This document shows, one piece after another, positions 1 through 8,429 of a stretch of 64,000 nucleotides of DNA. The position numbers were made by a program, and so were the translations under genes. This DNA comes from Qaidamihabitans albus. GTDB taxonomy: Bacteria; Actinomycetota; Actinomycetes; Mycobacteriales; Pseudonocardiaceae. The DNA is taken from contig NZ_JAEHOB010000001.1 in assembly GCF_016464705.1 (NCBI RefSeq), forward strand, positions 248,001 to 312,000, given 5' to 3'. Within the stretch, counting starts at the first letter, position 1, and each line of letters opens with the position of its first letter. The notes below the pieces were generated by a model that saw only the letters and a program-made list of their open reading frames with translations, did not search any database and was not told the DNA's origin.

Positions 1-21
1 CGGAGAGCTTCGGGGACCGCC

Positions 22-609
22 GTGTCCACGAAGGCTGACCACGCGCTCCTCGCGTGCGCCGTGCTGCTGCTGGCGACGGCGTGCACGTCCACCGAGGCCG
101 GGCTGGCGGGCGCCGACCCCTCCGCCGCGCCCGCGGCGCCCGAGCTGCCCCGCCGCCCCGCGGAGCTCTCGCTGCGCGGCGTCGACCCGTGCCGGTTGCT
201 CAGCGACGCCCAGCTCGACGAGCTGAAGGTGACCAGCGAGCCGCGGCTCGCCACCGAGCAGCGGGACGGGCCGACGTGCTCGCTCGACGTCGACCGCACG
301 GAGCCCTACTACAGCTACTACGTCGAGACGATCACCACCGCCGATGTGCGCGCCTGGCTGGACGGCGAGCGCGCGAACCCGAGCACCAACACCGAACCCG
401 CCGAGGTCGAGGGCTTCCCGGCCCTGGTCAACCACGCGCCGGGCCCGCATCCGGGGGACTGCGAGACGCTCGTCGGCGTCGCCGAGGGGCAGACGCTGCG
501 CACGCAGCTGTACCCGGTCACCCAGAACGCCTTCGATCAGCGGCAGCTGTGTGACATGTCCACCCAGGCGGCGCGGCTCGCCGTGCAGACCCTGCAGGCC
601 ACGAGGTAA
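22..609 (+). CDS. DUF3558-type secreted lipoprotein
   Basis: The 195-aa product begins with a signal peptide: a short charged N-terminus, a hydrophobic stretch near residues 8-20 and a lipobox LATAC whose Cys would be lipidated, so it should sit on the outer face of the membrane. The mature part carries a DPCRLLSDAQLDEL segment and spaced cysteines typical of DUF3558 lipoproteins. The GTG start is the only one that gives a complete signal peptide. The next gene follows after 9 bp and the cluster continues with PPE-like, EspG-like and WXG100-type genes, so a role linked to type VII secretion or the envelope is inferred. No biochemical function is known to me. Confidence 0.8.
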   Translation: MSTKADHALLACAVLLLATACTSTEAGLAGADPSAAPAAPELPRRPAELSLRGVDPCRLLSDAQLDELKVTSEPRLATEQRDGPTCSLDVDRTEPYYSYYVETITTADVRAWLDGERANPSTNTEPAEVEGFPALVNHAPGPHPGDCETLVGVAEGQTLRTQLYPVTQNAFDQRQLCDMSTQAARLAVQTLQATR

Positions 610-618
610 GGACCCGAT

Positions 619-2310
619 ATGGACAACCTCGACATCCCCGCCCTCGTCGAGCGGATCCGCGAGCACCGGTTCAACGGCTACACCGACAACATGCTCGCCG
701 ACGAGGTCGAGCGGTTCCGCGCGGGTCCGGGCACCGACGGCATCGGGGCGGCCGTGGAAGCACTGAAGGCCGTCGCCACATCGCTGTCGGAGACCGACGA
801 CACCCTGCGTGACGAGCTCGGCAGGCTCGGCGTCGAGTGGCAGAGCGAGGCGGGCGCGCAGGCGGGTTCCGCGATGAACGAGCACGCCCGGTTCTCCCGC
901 GACGCCAACGACAAGGTGCTCAACGCCGCGCAGTTGATCTTCGCGCAGGGTGAGGCGTTCAACCGCACCCTGCACAAGCTGCCCGATGCCCAGACCCTGC
1001 GGGCGGGTGCCGGCGGCTACAACGCGGCGGACTCCGTGCTCAGCCTCCTCGGCTTCGAGACCGACCACAGCAGGAAGGTCGCCGCGGCCAGGGAGGCGCG
1101 GCAGCAGGCGCTCGAGGCGCTCAACGCCTACGCGCGCGACAGCGGGGACAACCTCTCCGGCACCGAGGAGCTCGCGCCGCCCCAGGCCCTGCGTGCCGCC
1201 GCGGCGCCGCGACTGCCGGGCACGGTGGACGCGGGCGGCGGGCCCGGCGACGTGACGACCGCCGCGGGTGCCACCGCCGGTCAGCCCGCACCGGCACCGG
1301 CGGCCGCGCCGTCCGGGCCGTTCCCGGGGGGCGCTCCGGCGCACAACGCGCCGACCCCCGCCCTCGGGCTGCCGGCCCAGCACGCACCGGCGCGCGGCAC
1401 GGGCAGCGGTACGCCGGCACCCGGCGCCCCGGCGCCGGAACGCACGGCGCCCAGCGGCGTCCCCACCGCACCGGCCGCGGCGGCGGGCGGCGTGGCAGGA
1501 GCCGTGGGAGCGCTCGGCGCCGCCGGTGCCCGCGGCGTGCCGCGCTCGGGCGGCCGTCCGGAGACCGCAGGCGGTGGGCAGCAGCCCGGCACGACGCCCC
1601 CCGGCTCCCCCGCTCAGGGCTCCGGTGGCGCCACCGGAGCGGCGCCCGGAGCGACCGCGCGGCCGGGTCCGGGCGGTACGCCGGGTGCGGGCCTGCCCGG
1701 CAAGGTCGCCGGACCGGGTTCCACCGGCGCGCCGGTGCCCGGCACTCCGGGCGGCACGGCGGTGCCGCCCGCGAGCGGGCTGGTCGGCAAGGTCGGGACG
1801 CCGAGCCCCGGCACGCCCGGCGGCAACGCGAACGAGCCGCCGCTCGGCAAGGGCAAGTCCTTCGGTTCCGCCCCGCAGCCGCAGACCCCGGGCAGCGGCA
1901 CCGGCAGCGGCGGCTACCCGGCTGCGCCGAGAACCGGGATGTCCGCCAACGACTTCGGCGCGGGCGCGGCGGCACTCGGTGCGGGCGGGGTCGCCGGTGC
2001 GCTCAGTGGCGAGGGTGAGCGCCGTGGACGCGGGGTCGGCCGCAGCGCGCCGGGCGCCGCCCGGTCGCCCCACCAGCTGCCCATCGGCGACCTGCCGGAG
2101 GAGGAGGCCAGGGCGCAGCGCAACTCGGACCGCCTCGCGCCGAGGGAGAACAGCAGGCAGAACGGGCTGCTGGAGCGGGCAGCGGATCGCGACGAGCAGG
2201 ACGGTGACCACGTGCGCCGCTACGGCGTCGACGACAGCGACCTGTTCACCGATCAGCGCATGGTGTCGCCCGACGTGATCGGCGACGAGCGTCCGGAAGG
2301 GCGCCGGTGA
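619..2310 (+). CDS. PPE-like / WXG-type T7SS protein with Pro-Gly-Ala-rich linker
   Basis: 563 aa. Residues ~1-190 are predicted helical and contain a WXG-like turn (VEWQSEAG), as in PPE/WXG100 proteins. Residues ~200-470 are low-complexity Gly/Pro/Ala. The C-terminal ~80 residues are charged and include ERAADRDEQDGDHVRRYGVDD, a tail seen in actinobacterial PPE-like partners of EspG. It overlaps the EspG-like gene by 4 bp (GTGA), which indicates translational coupling. It is probably a secreted or surface T7SS substrate held soluble by the EspG-like chaperone; this is inferred from family and neighbours. The repetitive centre is the least reliable part of any alignment. Confidence 0.75.
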   Translation: MDNLDIPALVERIREHRFNGYTDNMLADEVERFRAGPGTDGIGAAVEALKAVATSLSETDDTLRDELGRLGVEWQSEAGAQAGSAMNEHARFSRDANDKVLNAAQLIFAQGEAFNRTLHKLPDAQTLRAGAGGYNAADSVLSLLGFETDHSRKVAAAREARQQALEALNAYARDSGDNLSGTEELAPPQALRAAAAPRLPGTVDAGGGPGDVTTAAGATAGQPAPAPAAAPSGPFPGGAPAHNAPTPALGLPAQHAPARGTGSGTPAPGAPAPERTAPSGVPTAPAAAAGGVAGAVGALGAAGARGVPRSGGRPETAGGGQQPGTTPPGSPAQGSGGATGAAPGATARPGPGGTPGAGLPGKVAGPGSTGAPVPGTPGGTAVPPASGLVGKVGTPSPGTPGGNANEPPLGKGKSFGSAPQPQTPGSGTGSGGYPAAPRTGMSANDFGAGAAALGAGGVAGALSGEGERRGRGVGRSAPGAARSPHQLPIGDLPEEEARAQRNSDRLAPRENSRQNGLLERAADRDEQDGDHVRRYGVDDSDLFTDQRMVSPDVIGDERPEGRR

Positions 2311-3083
2311 GCGGACCGGCAGGCGGCAGCGTCGTGCTGTCCTCGCTCGAGTTCGACATGCTGTGGGAGGCCGAGCGGCTCCCCGAACGGCACGTCGCCC
2401 TCGATGTGCCCAGCCCGGGCAGTACCCACGCCGAACGGGCCGCACTCGTCGAGCGGGCCTGGGAGTCACTTGCCGAGCGGCGGCTCGCCAGGGGACGTAA
2501 GGCGGCGGGCGAGCTGGTCGACATGCTCAACCTGCTCGCGTACCCGAAGGCGGGCATCGACCTGTGGGTCTGGACCGACCGGCAGATTTCCGGCGTCGCG
2601 GTGAGCATCGGCAGCCAGGCGCTGCTCGGCGTGCTCGACGGCGACGAGGTCTGGCTGATCCCCGCGCGGGACTCCGCGCTCGCGGAGGCGGCGGTGTCGG
2701 TGGCCGGGGAGCTGGCCGCGGGCGTGGGCCGCTCGGTGAGCCTGCCGCACGAGGTGCTGGTCGCCGCCGACGCCGAGGCCCGCGGCGACGCCAAGGCGCT
2801 GGTGACCGCGCTGGAGGACCGTGGGGTCGAGCTGTGGCAGGCGCAGGAGCTGGCGGGCATGCTCCTCGGCACGCTGGCGCGCGGGCAGTTCGGCGTGCAG
2901 CGGGCGGGCCGGGACGGGCAGACTCACCGTGCGCGCCGCGTCGTCGCGTTCCACGACACCGACGCCGGGCGGTACCTGTTCGAGGTGCGGCCCGGCGGCG
3001 ACGGCCGGGACTGGGCGACGGTCGCGCCCGCGGACAACCAGCTGCTCGCGCAGCGCGTATGGGAACTGCTGGACGAGGTGTAG
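2307..3083 (+). CDS. EspG-family T7SS chaperone
   Basis: 258 aa. The N-terminus (LSSLEFDMLWEAERLPERH) and the overall length match the EspG family, cytosolic chaperones that bind PE/PPE substrates and pass them to the ESX machinery. The GTG start overlaps the stop of the PPE-like gene, so chaperone and presumed substrate are co-translated. No signal peptide or membrane segment is visible, in keeping with a cytosolic place of action. No EccA-E core component is in the window, so the cassette must use machinery encoded elsewhere. Confidence 0.8.
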   Translation: MSGPAGGSVVLSSLEFDMLWEAERLPERHVALDVPSPGSTHAERAALVERAWESLAERRLARGRKAAGELVDMLNLLAYPKAGIDLWVWTDRQISGVAVSIGSQALLGVLDGDEVWLIPARDSALAEAAVSVAGELAAGVGRSVSLPHEVLVAADAEARGDAKALVTALEDRGVELWQAQELAGMLLGTLARGQFGVQRAGRDGQTHRARRVVAFHDTDAGRYLFEVRPGGDGRDWATVAPADNQLLAQRVWELLDEV

Positions 3084-3107
3084 GGGCGAAGGGGGAGTGA
3101 CGGAGCC

Positions 3108-3440
3108 GTGCCCGTGTACGACGCGGAATCGATGAACATCACGGCGGACGGTGTCGACCGGATCGCGGAGGACTTCCGCACGTCGAAAGGCAAGCTGAAG
3201 GGCTGCGTGGGACCCGAGGGGCGCGCGGGGCAGAGCCCGTTCGGCGAGGTCGAGGATCCGGACGATCCGGACCAGGTGGCGGGCACGCTCGGCTCGTTCA
3301 CCACGGGGATGCAGGACGAGTTCGAGGCGGCGGCCGGCCTGATGTCGGCGGCCGGCTCGGCGCTGCGCGAGGCCGTGCGGACGATGAAGGAGACCGACGC
3401 GGTGGCGGCGGACAACCTGACGATGCGGGAAGTCCGGTGA
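3108..3440 (+). CDS. EspC-like small T7SS-associated protein
   Basis: 110 aa, mainly helical. It has the layout of the EspC/DUF2580 family: an N-terminal 'ITADGVDRIAEDF' helix, a central acidic loop and a long C-terminal helix. The GTG start has GGGGGAG about 10 bp upstream. The stop overlaps the GTG of the following WXG100-type gene (GTGA), so the two are probably co-expressed partners. Length and position between EspG-like and WXG100-type genes fit a secreted helical partner protein. The family call rests on pattern recognition only. Confidence 0.65.
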   Translation: MPVYDAESMNITADGVDRIAEDFRTSKGKLKGCVGPEGRAGQSPFGEVEDPDDPDQVAGTLGSFTTGMQDEFEAAAGLMSAAGSALREAVRTMKETDAVAADNLTMREVR

Positions 3441-5677
3441 CGGGCGCGGGAATCCCTGCCGAATGGTCCGATGTGGAGACCAAGGCGGCCCGGGTGGACA
3501 AAGTGGACCCCGGGGCGATCCAGGACGTGGCGCGGCAGTTCGACGACGCCTCGCGCGACGCGGGCGACCACACGGCGGCGCTGACCAACGCCGCGGCCCC
3601 GCTGCGGGACGGCGGCGTGTGGGACGGGCCTGCGGCCGATCGGTTCTTCGACTACGTCGGGCGGGTCGCGGCGGCGGGCAACAAGGTCAAGGACAAGCTC
3701 GACGAGGTCGCGGCCGAGCTCAGCACGTTGCAGGGCACGCTGGCCGACCTCAAGCAGGAGATCCGGAGCACCAAGGAGGACGCCCGCAAGACCATCGACG
3801 AGCGCAACGACGACGCGCAGGGCCGGGCCGACGCCGCCACCGCGCGGATGGCCGCCTACCGCAACGGCGAGGCCGACGCGCCACCCGCGCCGACGGCGGA
3901 GGAGATCATCGCGGCCGCCGGCGAGGCCAACCGGCAGACCGCGCGGGACGCGGCGAAGCGCATCGACGCGCTGCTCCGGCAGTCGAACGAGGCCATCAAG
4001 CGGGCCCAGCAGCTGATGAAGGCCGAGATCGGCGGCGGCTTCTCCACGGTGCCCCCGCCCGGCTCGGCGGACTCGCAACTGGCTTCGACCGGCGGGATCA
4101 CGCACGAAACGGGCGGGGGCGGCTCCTCCGGTGGCAGTGGCGCCTCGGGCGGTGGCGGCGCACCGGGCGGCGGGGGCGGCCTCGGTCCCAGCGGCGGCCC
4201 GCCGTCGAGCGGCCCGCCGCCCGGCAACGTCGACCAGTGGATCCGCGAGGCGATCAAGATCCTCCAGGCCAACGGCATCCCGGTGACCGAGGACAACATC
4301 GACGAGATCTGGACGATCATCGAGAAGGAGTCCGGCGGAGATCCACACGCGATCAACAACTGGGACTGCGTGCCGCTGGACACGATGATCCTCACCCGGC
4401 GCGGCTGGCTCAAGCACGACCAGGTCAGGATCGGCGACGAGACGATCGGCTACAACACCGCAACCCGCCGTAGCGAGTGGACCCGGATCACCCGGGTCGT
4501 CCACCACGACGACGCACCACTCGTCCGCATCGGAAATTCGCGCTGGCAGGCGATCACCACGCCCAACCACAATTGGGTCAACGTTCCCCGGGTCAGCCTG
4601 CGGCAGACCGGCCTGCCGACCATCTGCCCGGAATGCGAATGGATGCCGCGGAATCCGACGCAGGCGGTGAACGGGGTTGCGGTGCATCGTCGCAAGAGGC
4701 ACGGGATCATCGCACCGAAGCAGCGCCATGTTTACGTGACGGACGCGCGGTTCGTGCACACCGGACAGATCCGCAGCCGGGACCGGGTCCTGCTGGCGGC
4801 ACCCGCGGAGACCGACTCGCGCCTCGACATCTCCGTGCGGGAGGCGGGGATCCTCGGCTGGGTGGCGGGTGACGGTCATGTGGAGACACGCAGGCACCGG
4901 CCGACGATCTCGATCGCGCAGTCGAAGCCGGAGATGGTGCGCCGGCTCCGGGAACTGCTCGACGGCATACCGCACGCCGTGTACGCCGACGACCGCGGCG
5001 GATGTGGTCCACGGCATCAGTTCCGGCTCGATCACGACTACGCGCGCGGGTTGCTCGCCCGCGCGGGCCACCCGAAGTCGGAGGCGGTCGCTCAGGTGAT
5101 CGGGATGTCGAGCGAGCAACGTGCGGCCTGGCTGAACGCGGTCATCGACGCCGAGGGACATCGCTCGATGCGGCCGGGCTGCACGAGGCCGAAGGTCACC
5201 ATCTACCAGCGACCCGGTGCGGTTCTCGACGCCATCGTGCTTGCGGTGTACCTCTCCGGTGCGCGGCCGCGGGTGTTGCGGAGCACGCGCGAGGGGCGGC
5301 CGGAGAGCTGGAGCGAGGAGATGTCGGTCCGGTCGAACAAGGCGGTGGTGACCGGGGGATTCCTCGCGAAGGAGGACACCGGGCGCGGTGACGTGTGGTG
5401 CGTGACGACCGGGCTCGGCACGTGGACGGCGATGGCGGGCGAGCACGTATTCCTGACCGGCAACAGTAACGCCGCCAAGGGCACGCCGTCGAAGGGGCTG
5501 ATGCAGTGCATCGACCCGACGTTCGAGGCGCACAAGCTGCCCGGGCACGACGACATCTACAACCCGGTGGACAACATCATCGCCGGTGTCCGGTACACGT
5601 TCGACCGCTACGGCGGCTTCGAGGGGCACCCCGGCCTTGCCTCGATGGCCGGTGGCGGCGGTTACCAGGGCTACTGA
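3437..5677 (+). CDS. WXG100-domain lytic transglycosylase interrupted by an intein
   Basis: The precursor is 746 aa. Residues ~1-125 form a WXG100-like helical hairpin (GVWDGPAADRFF). Residues ~126-200 are coiled and ~205-265 are a Gly/Ser/Pro linker. An SLT-type lytic transglycosylase domain starts near residue 270, with catalytic Glu298 in the motif EKESGGDP. The domain breaks at Asp310 (INNWD) and resumes at Ser677 (SNAAKGTPSKGLMQ). Residues 311-676 between them are an intein, and removing them gives a 380-aa protein with a continuous transglycosylase fold. It ends the T7SS-type operon and should cut peptidoglycan outside the cell, perhaps to help the secretion machinery. There is no Sec signal peptide, which fits T7SS export. 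Splicing would have to precede export and folding for activity. Confidence 0.85.
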   Translation: MTGAGIPAEWSDVETKAARVDKVDPGAIQDVARQFDDASRDAGDHTAALTNAAAPLRDGGVWDGPAADRFFDYVGRVAAAGNKVKDKLDEVAAELSTLQGTLADLKQEIRSTKEDARKTIDERNDDAQGRADAATARMAAYRNGEADAPPAPTAEEIIAAAGEANRQTARDAAKRIDALLRQSNEAIKRAQQLMKAEIGGGFSTVPPPGSADSQLASTGGITHETGGGGSSGGSGASGGGGAPGGGGGLGPSGGPPSSGPPPGNVDQWIREAIKILQANGIPVTEDNIDEIWTIIEKESGGDPHAINNWDCVPLDTMILTRRGWLKHDQVRIGDETIGYNTATRRSEWTRITRVVHHDDAPLVRIGNSRWQAITTPNHNWVNVPRVSLRQTGLPTICPECEWMPRNPTQAVNGVAVHRRKRHGIIAPKQRHVYVTDARFVHTGQIRSRDRVLLAAPAETDSRLDISVREAGILGWVAGDGHVETRRHRPTISIAQSKPEMVRRLRELLDGIPHAVYADDRGGCGPRHQFRLDHDYARGLLARAGHPKSEAVAQVIGMSSEQRAAWLNAVIDAEGHRSMRPGCTRPKVTIYQRPGAVLDAIVLAVYLSGARPRVLRSTREGRPESWSEEMSVRSNKAVVTGGFLAKEDTGRGDVWCVTTGLGTWTAMAGEHVFLTGNSNAAKGTPSKGLMQCIDPTFEAHKLPGHDDIYNPVDNIIAGVRYTFDRYGGFEGHPGLASMAGGGGYQGY
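4367..5464 (+). other. Intein with LAGLIDADG-type endonuclease domain
   Basis: The 366-codon in-frame insertion starts at Cys311 (CVPLDTMILTRRG, block A) and ends at Asn676 (HVFLTGN, block G), followed by a Ser +1 residue. Block B is ITTPNHNW. Two dodecapeptide-like motifs, ILGWVAGDGHV and AAWLNAVIDAEGH, mark a LAGLIDADG homing endonuclease. Block F is VWCVTTGLGTWTA. The usual penultimate His is Gly here, a variant known in some active inteins. Between block B and the first endonuclease motif lies C-X2-C-X16-H-X4-H (CPEC...HRRKRH), which resembles a zinc finger. Codons such as AAT, GTT and TTT look a little more frequent than in the flanking gene, in keeping with acquisition. Confidence 0.9.
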
Positions 5678-5770
5678 CGGCCGGGTCCCACCGGTGCGGA
5701 GGATGCGCGGGCGGCGTGTGAGGATTGCCCGAAGTTTCCTCTTTGTTCACCCGGGCGAAAGGTGGCTGCC

Positions 5771-6514
5771 GTGGCCGACGACACCATCAGCAGGTCGGTG
5801 GCACCGGCCGTTGCGCCGGTCCGGCCGTTGCCGCTGCGGCTCCGCGCGTTCGGCTGGACCCTGCTCGGCATCTCGGTCGCGATCAACGTGGCCAGCATGG
5901 CGGTACCCGCGCTCGTTCATCACTCCCTGACCCGCAACCGCGGGGAGATCCAGCTCTACCTCGACGTGTTCGTGGAGGGCAACCTGCCGACCTGGTGGAG
6001 CACCGGCCTGCTCGTGGTCGGCGCGGCGGTCCACGGACTGACGGCGGTGGCGGCCCGGATCGGCGGTCGACGTGAGCATTGGGCCTGGTGGGTCAGCGCC
6101 GGGTTGCTGGCGGTGCTCTCGCTCGATGACCACACGCAACTGCACGAGCGTCTTGACCGCATCGGCAGGCAGCTCGTGACGTTCGACGGCTTCCCGTTCT
6201 ACTGGCTTGTTCCCGGAGCCGTCGCGGGTTTGCTCGTCGCCGGAGCGCTGTTGGTGCTCGCGCGGCGACTGAGTGGTGCGCCGCGCTGGCTGACCGTCAC
6301 CGGCTGCGCGCTGCTGCTCGGCTCCGCGCTGGGTATGGAGCTGCTGCAGGGGCTGTTGATCGCGGAGGGCGAAAGCGGACCGCTCTACGTGCTGACCTAC
6401 CACGTGGAGGAGCTCGGGGAGAACCTCGGCGTGTTGCTCCTGCTGGCCGCGGCCGCACGGTCGTTGTCACTGGTGCGTGAGGGGAGCCGGCTCACGCTCG
6501 ACTACCGGGGCTGA
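5771..6514 (+). CDS. Multi-pass membrane protein with acidic/His motifs
   Basis: 247 aa from the GTG at 5771, which has AAAGGTGG about 8 bp upstream; an in-frame GTG at 5762 is less well placed. Five to six hydrophobic segments are visible. Between them lie LSLDDHTQLHERLDRIG and YHVEELGENLG, a spaced Asp/His/Glu pattern suggesting a metal-binding or hydrolase-like membrane active site. Similar motifs occur in uncharacterised bacterial membrane proteins, and I cannot assign an activity. Palindrome copy 1 begins 2 bp after its stop codon and probably ends the transcript. Confidence 0.7.
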   Translation: MADDTISRSVAPAVAPVRPLPLRLRAFGWTLLGISVAINVASMAVPALVHHSLTRNRGEIQLYLDVFVEGNLPTWWSTGLLVVGAAVHGLTAVAARIGGRREHWAWWVSAGLLAVLSLDDHTQLHERLDRIGRQLVTFDGFPFYWLVPGAVAGLLVAGALLVLARRLSGAPRWLTVTGCALLLGSALGMELLQGLLIAEGESGPLYVLTYHVEELGENLGVLLLLAAAARSLSLVREGSRLTLDYRG

Positions 6515-6515
6515 C

Positions 6516-6567
6516 CCCCTCGTGAGTGCGCACACGAGTTAGAACTCGCGCGCGCACTCACGAGGGG
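6516..6567. repeat. Palindromic 3'-end repeat, copy 1
   Basis: A 52-bp near-perfect palindrome. The arms CCCCTCGTGAGTGCG and CGCACTCACGAGGGG pair exactly; the core is GAGTTAGAACTC with a 2-nt centre (AG). Only two mismatched positions interrupt the arms. It lies between two co-directional genes, 2 bp after the upstream stop. Likely an RNA hairpin terminator of a repeated family. Confidence 0.9.
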
Positions 6568-6588
6568 TGGGGGGCCTAGGGTGGCCGC

Positions 6589-7752
6589 ATGGTCGACTTC
6601 GCCACGTTCCCCGGGCCCGCGGCGCGCGCCGACGTCGCCCCGTTCCACGTCATGGAGGTGCTCTCGGCCGCGCAGGCGCGCCAGCGCAGCCACGGCGACG
6701 TGATCGCGCTCTGCGCGGGACAGCCCACGGCGAGCGCGCCGCGGCCCGTACTTGAGGCCGCCGAGAAGGCGCTGCGCGGCGACCTGGGCTACACCGTGCA
6801 GCTCGGCATCCCGGAGCTGCGTGAGGCCATCGCCGGGCACTACGAGCGCGGCTACGCCCTCGACGTGAGCCCGCAGGACGTGACCGTCACCACCGGCTCC
6901 TCCGGCGGGTTCCTGCTGTCGTTCCTCTCCGCGTTCGAGGCGGGCGACCGCGTCGCGATGGCCCGGCCAGGCTATCCGGCCTACCGCAACCTGCTGGCGG
7001 CGCTCGGCTGCGAGGTTGTCGAGTTCGCCACCGACGAGCGCACCCGGTTCCAGCCGACGACGGACCTGCTCGACGAGCTGGGCCCGGTCAAGGGCCTGAT
7101 CGTGGCCAGCCCGAGCAACCCGACCGGCACCGTGCTGCCGCCCGGCGAGCTCGCCGCGATCGCCGGCTGGTGCTCCGCGCGCGGCGTCCAGCTGATCAGC
7201 GACGAGATCTACCACGGCATCTCCTACGAGGCCGAGCCCGGCTGCGCGTGGCAGACATCCACCGAGGCGGTCGTGCTCGGCTCGTTCTCCAAGTACTTCG
7301 CGATGACCGGCTGGCGGCTCGGCTGGATGCTCGTGCCGCAGCGGCTGCACCGCGCCGTCGACGTGCTCACCGGCAACTTCAACATCTGCCCGCCCGCGCT
7401 GGCGCAGCAGGCGGCCGTCGCGGCGTTCACCGACGAGTCCTACGCCGAGCTGGACGGTCACGTTGCGCACTACCGCAGCAACCGTGACCTGCTGCTGGAC
7501 GGCCTCCGGGACATGGGCCTCGGCCGGGTCGCACCGGTCGACGGCGCGTTCTACGCCTACGCCGACGTCTCCGAGCACACCGACGACAGCCTCAGCTGGT
7601 GCCAGCGGCTGCTCGCCGACACCGGCGTGGCCATCACCCCTGGCATCGACTTCGACCCCGTCGAGGGTGGCCGGTTCGTGCGGTTCTCCTTCGCGGGTGC
7701 GCGCGCCGACGTCGCCGAGGGGGTGCGGCGACTGGGCGAGTGGCTGCGCTGA
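6589..7752 (+). CDS. Class I/II PLP-dependent aminotransferase
   Basis: 387 aa, normal length for fold-type I aminotransferases of the AspC group. The pyridoxal-phosphate lysine is Lys235 in SFSKYFAMTGWRLGW. The cofactor-binding motifs SPSNPTGTVLPPGEL and DEIYHGISYE are intact, as is the C-terminal Arg region (GRFVRFSFAGA). It transfers amino groups between an amino acid and a 2-oxo acid in the cytosol; the substrate cannot be read from the sequence. The ATG start has AGGGTGG just upstream. The gene follows palindrome copy 1 and is probably its own transcription unit. Confidence 0.9.
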   Translation: MVDFATFPGPAARADVAPFHVMEVLSAAQARQRSHGDVIALCAGQPTASAPRPVLEAAEKALRGDLGYTVQLGIPELREAIAGHYERGYALDVSPQDVTVTTGSSGGFLLSFLSAFEAGDRVAMARPGYPAYRNLLAALGCEVVEFATDERTRFQPTTDLLDELGPVKGLIVASPSNPTGTVLPPGELAAIAGWCSARGVQLISDEIYHGISYEAEPGCAWQTSTEAVVLGSFSKYFAMTGWRLGWMLVPQRLHRAVDVLTGNFNICPPALAQQAAVAAFTDESYAELDGHVAHYRSNRDLLLDGLRDMGLGRVAPVDGAFYAYADVSEHTDDSLSWCQRLLADTGVAITPGIDFDPVEGGRFVRFSFAGARADVAEGVRRLGEWLR

Positions 7753-7868
7753 GCATCGGGGAACCCCGAATTCTCCCTGAACGTTGGTCCGGGCAGCACC
7801 GATCCGGGCCCAGGCGTGACAACCTGGAGGGGTACTCGGCACCAAGCCACGCGCAACGGAGGAATGCC

Positions 7869-8054
7869 ATGTTCTGGAAGATCGTCGGCGGCCTGCTGCT
7901 GGCCTGGGTCGCCTTCATGGTGATCGGCTCGATCGTCGGCTTCCTCGTCAAGGCGGTGTTCTGGATCGCCGTCATCGGCGGGGCGGTCTTCCTCGGCACC
8001 GCGGCCTACGGCGCCATCAAGGGCAGGGGCAACTCCAAGCAGATCCGCTCGTAG
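7869..8054 (+). CDS. Small membrane protein
   Basis: A 61-aa protein that is almost entirely hydrophobic: two membrane segments (residues ~3-25 and ~28-48) and a short basic tail (KGRGNSKQIRS). The ATG at 7869 follows a good ribosome binding site (CGGAGGA). It lies 9 bp upstream of the DoxX-like gene and is probably co-transcribed with it. No recognised function. Confidence 0.7.
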   Translation: MFWKIVGGLLLAWVAFMVIGSIVGFLVKAVFWIAVIGGAVFLGTAAYGAIKGRGNSKQIRS

Positions 8055-8063
8055 CCGGCACGC

Positions 8064-8414
8064 ATGTCGATCGTCATCGGCGTGCTGTCGCTCCTGCTGA
8101 CAGTCGCCTTTCTCGGTGCGGCCGGGCTCCGCATCGCCGGCGCGCCGTCGATCCGCGCCGCCGACGCGCGCCTCGGCGTTTCGCCCGCCCTGGACCGCGC
8201 GATCGGCGCGCTGGAACTGGCGGCGGTGGCCGGTCTCATCGCGGGCTTCTGGTTCCGGCCGCTCGCGCTGGCGGCGTCGATCGGCCTCGTGCTGCTGATG
8301 ATCGGTGCGGTGACCTACCACCTGCGGGCCCGCGATCCGGCCGCGCTCGCCGCGCCCGCCGCGACGCTCGGGCTGGCCGCCGTCGCCAACGCGGTGTTGC
8401 TCGGCCTCGCCTGA
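8064..8414 (+). CDS. DoxX-like small membrane protein
   Basis: 116 aa with four hydrophobic segments. The layout (short first helix, LDRAIGALELAAVAGLIAGF helix, then two C-terminal helices) matches the DoxX/DoxX-like family of four-helix membrane proteins. Family members are linked to redox or respiratory roles in some bacteria, but this gene has no telling neighbour. It ends 15 bp before the convergent HAD hydrolase gene. Confidence 0.7.
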   Translation: MSIVIGVLSLLLTVAFLGAAGLRIAGAPSIRAADARLGVSPALDRAIGALELAAVAGLIAGFWFRPLALAASIGLVLLMIGAVTYHLRARDPAALAAPAATLGLAAVANAVLLGLA

Positions 8415-8429
8415 TCCGGGACGGCGTGC

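Noticed and set aside
2924-5629. Very long minus-strand open frame (about 900 codons) opposite the T7SS genes
   Set aside because: It is antisense to four genes with clear domains, is Arg/Pro-rich without any recognisable motif, and is typical of the spurious open frames of high-GC DNA.
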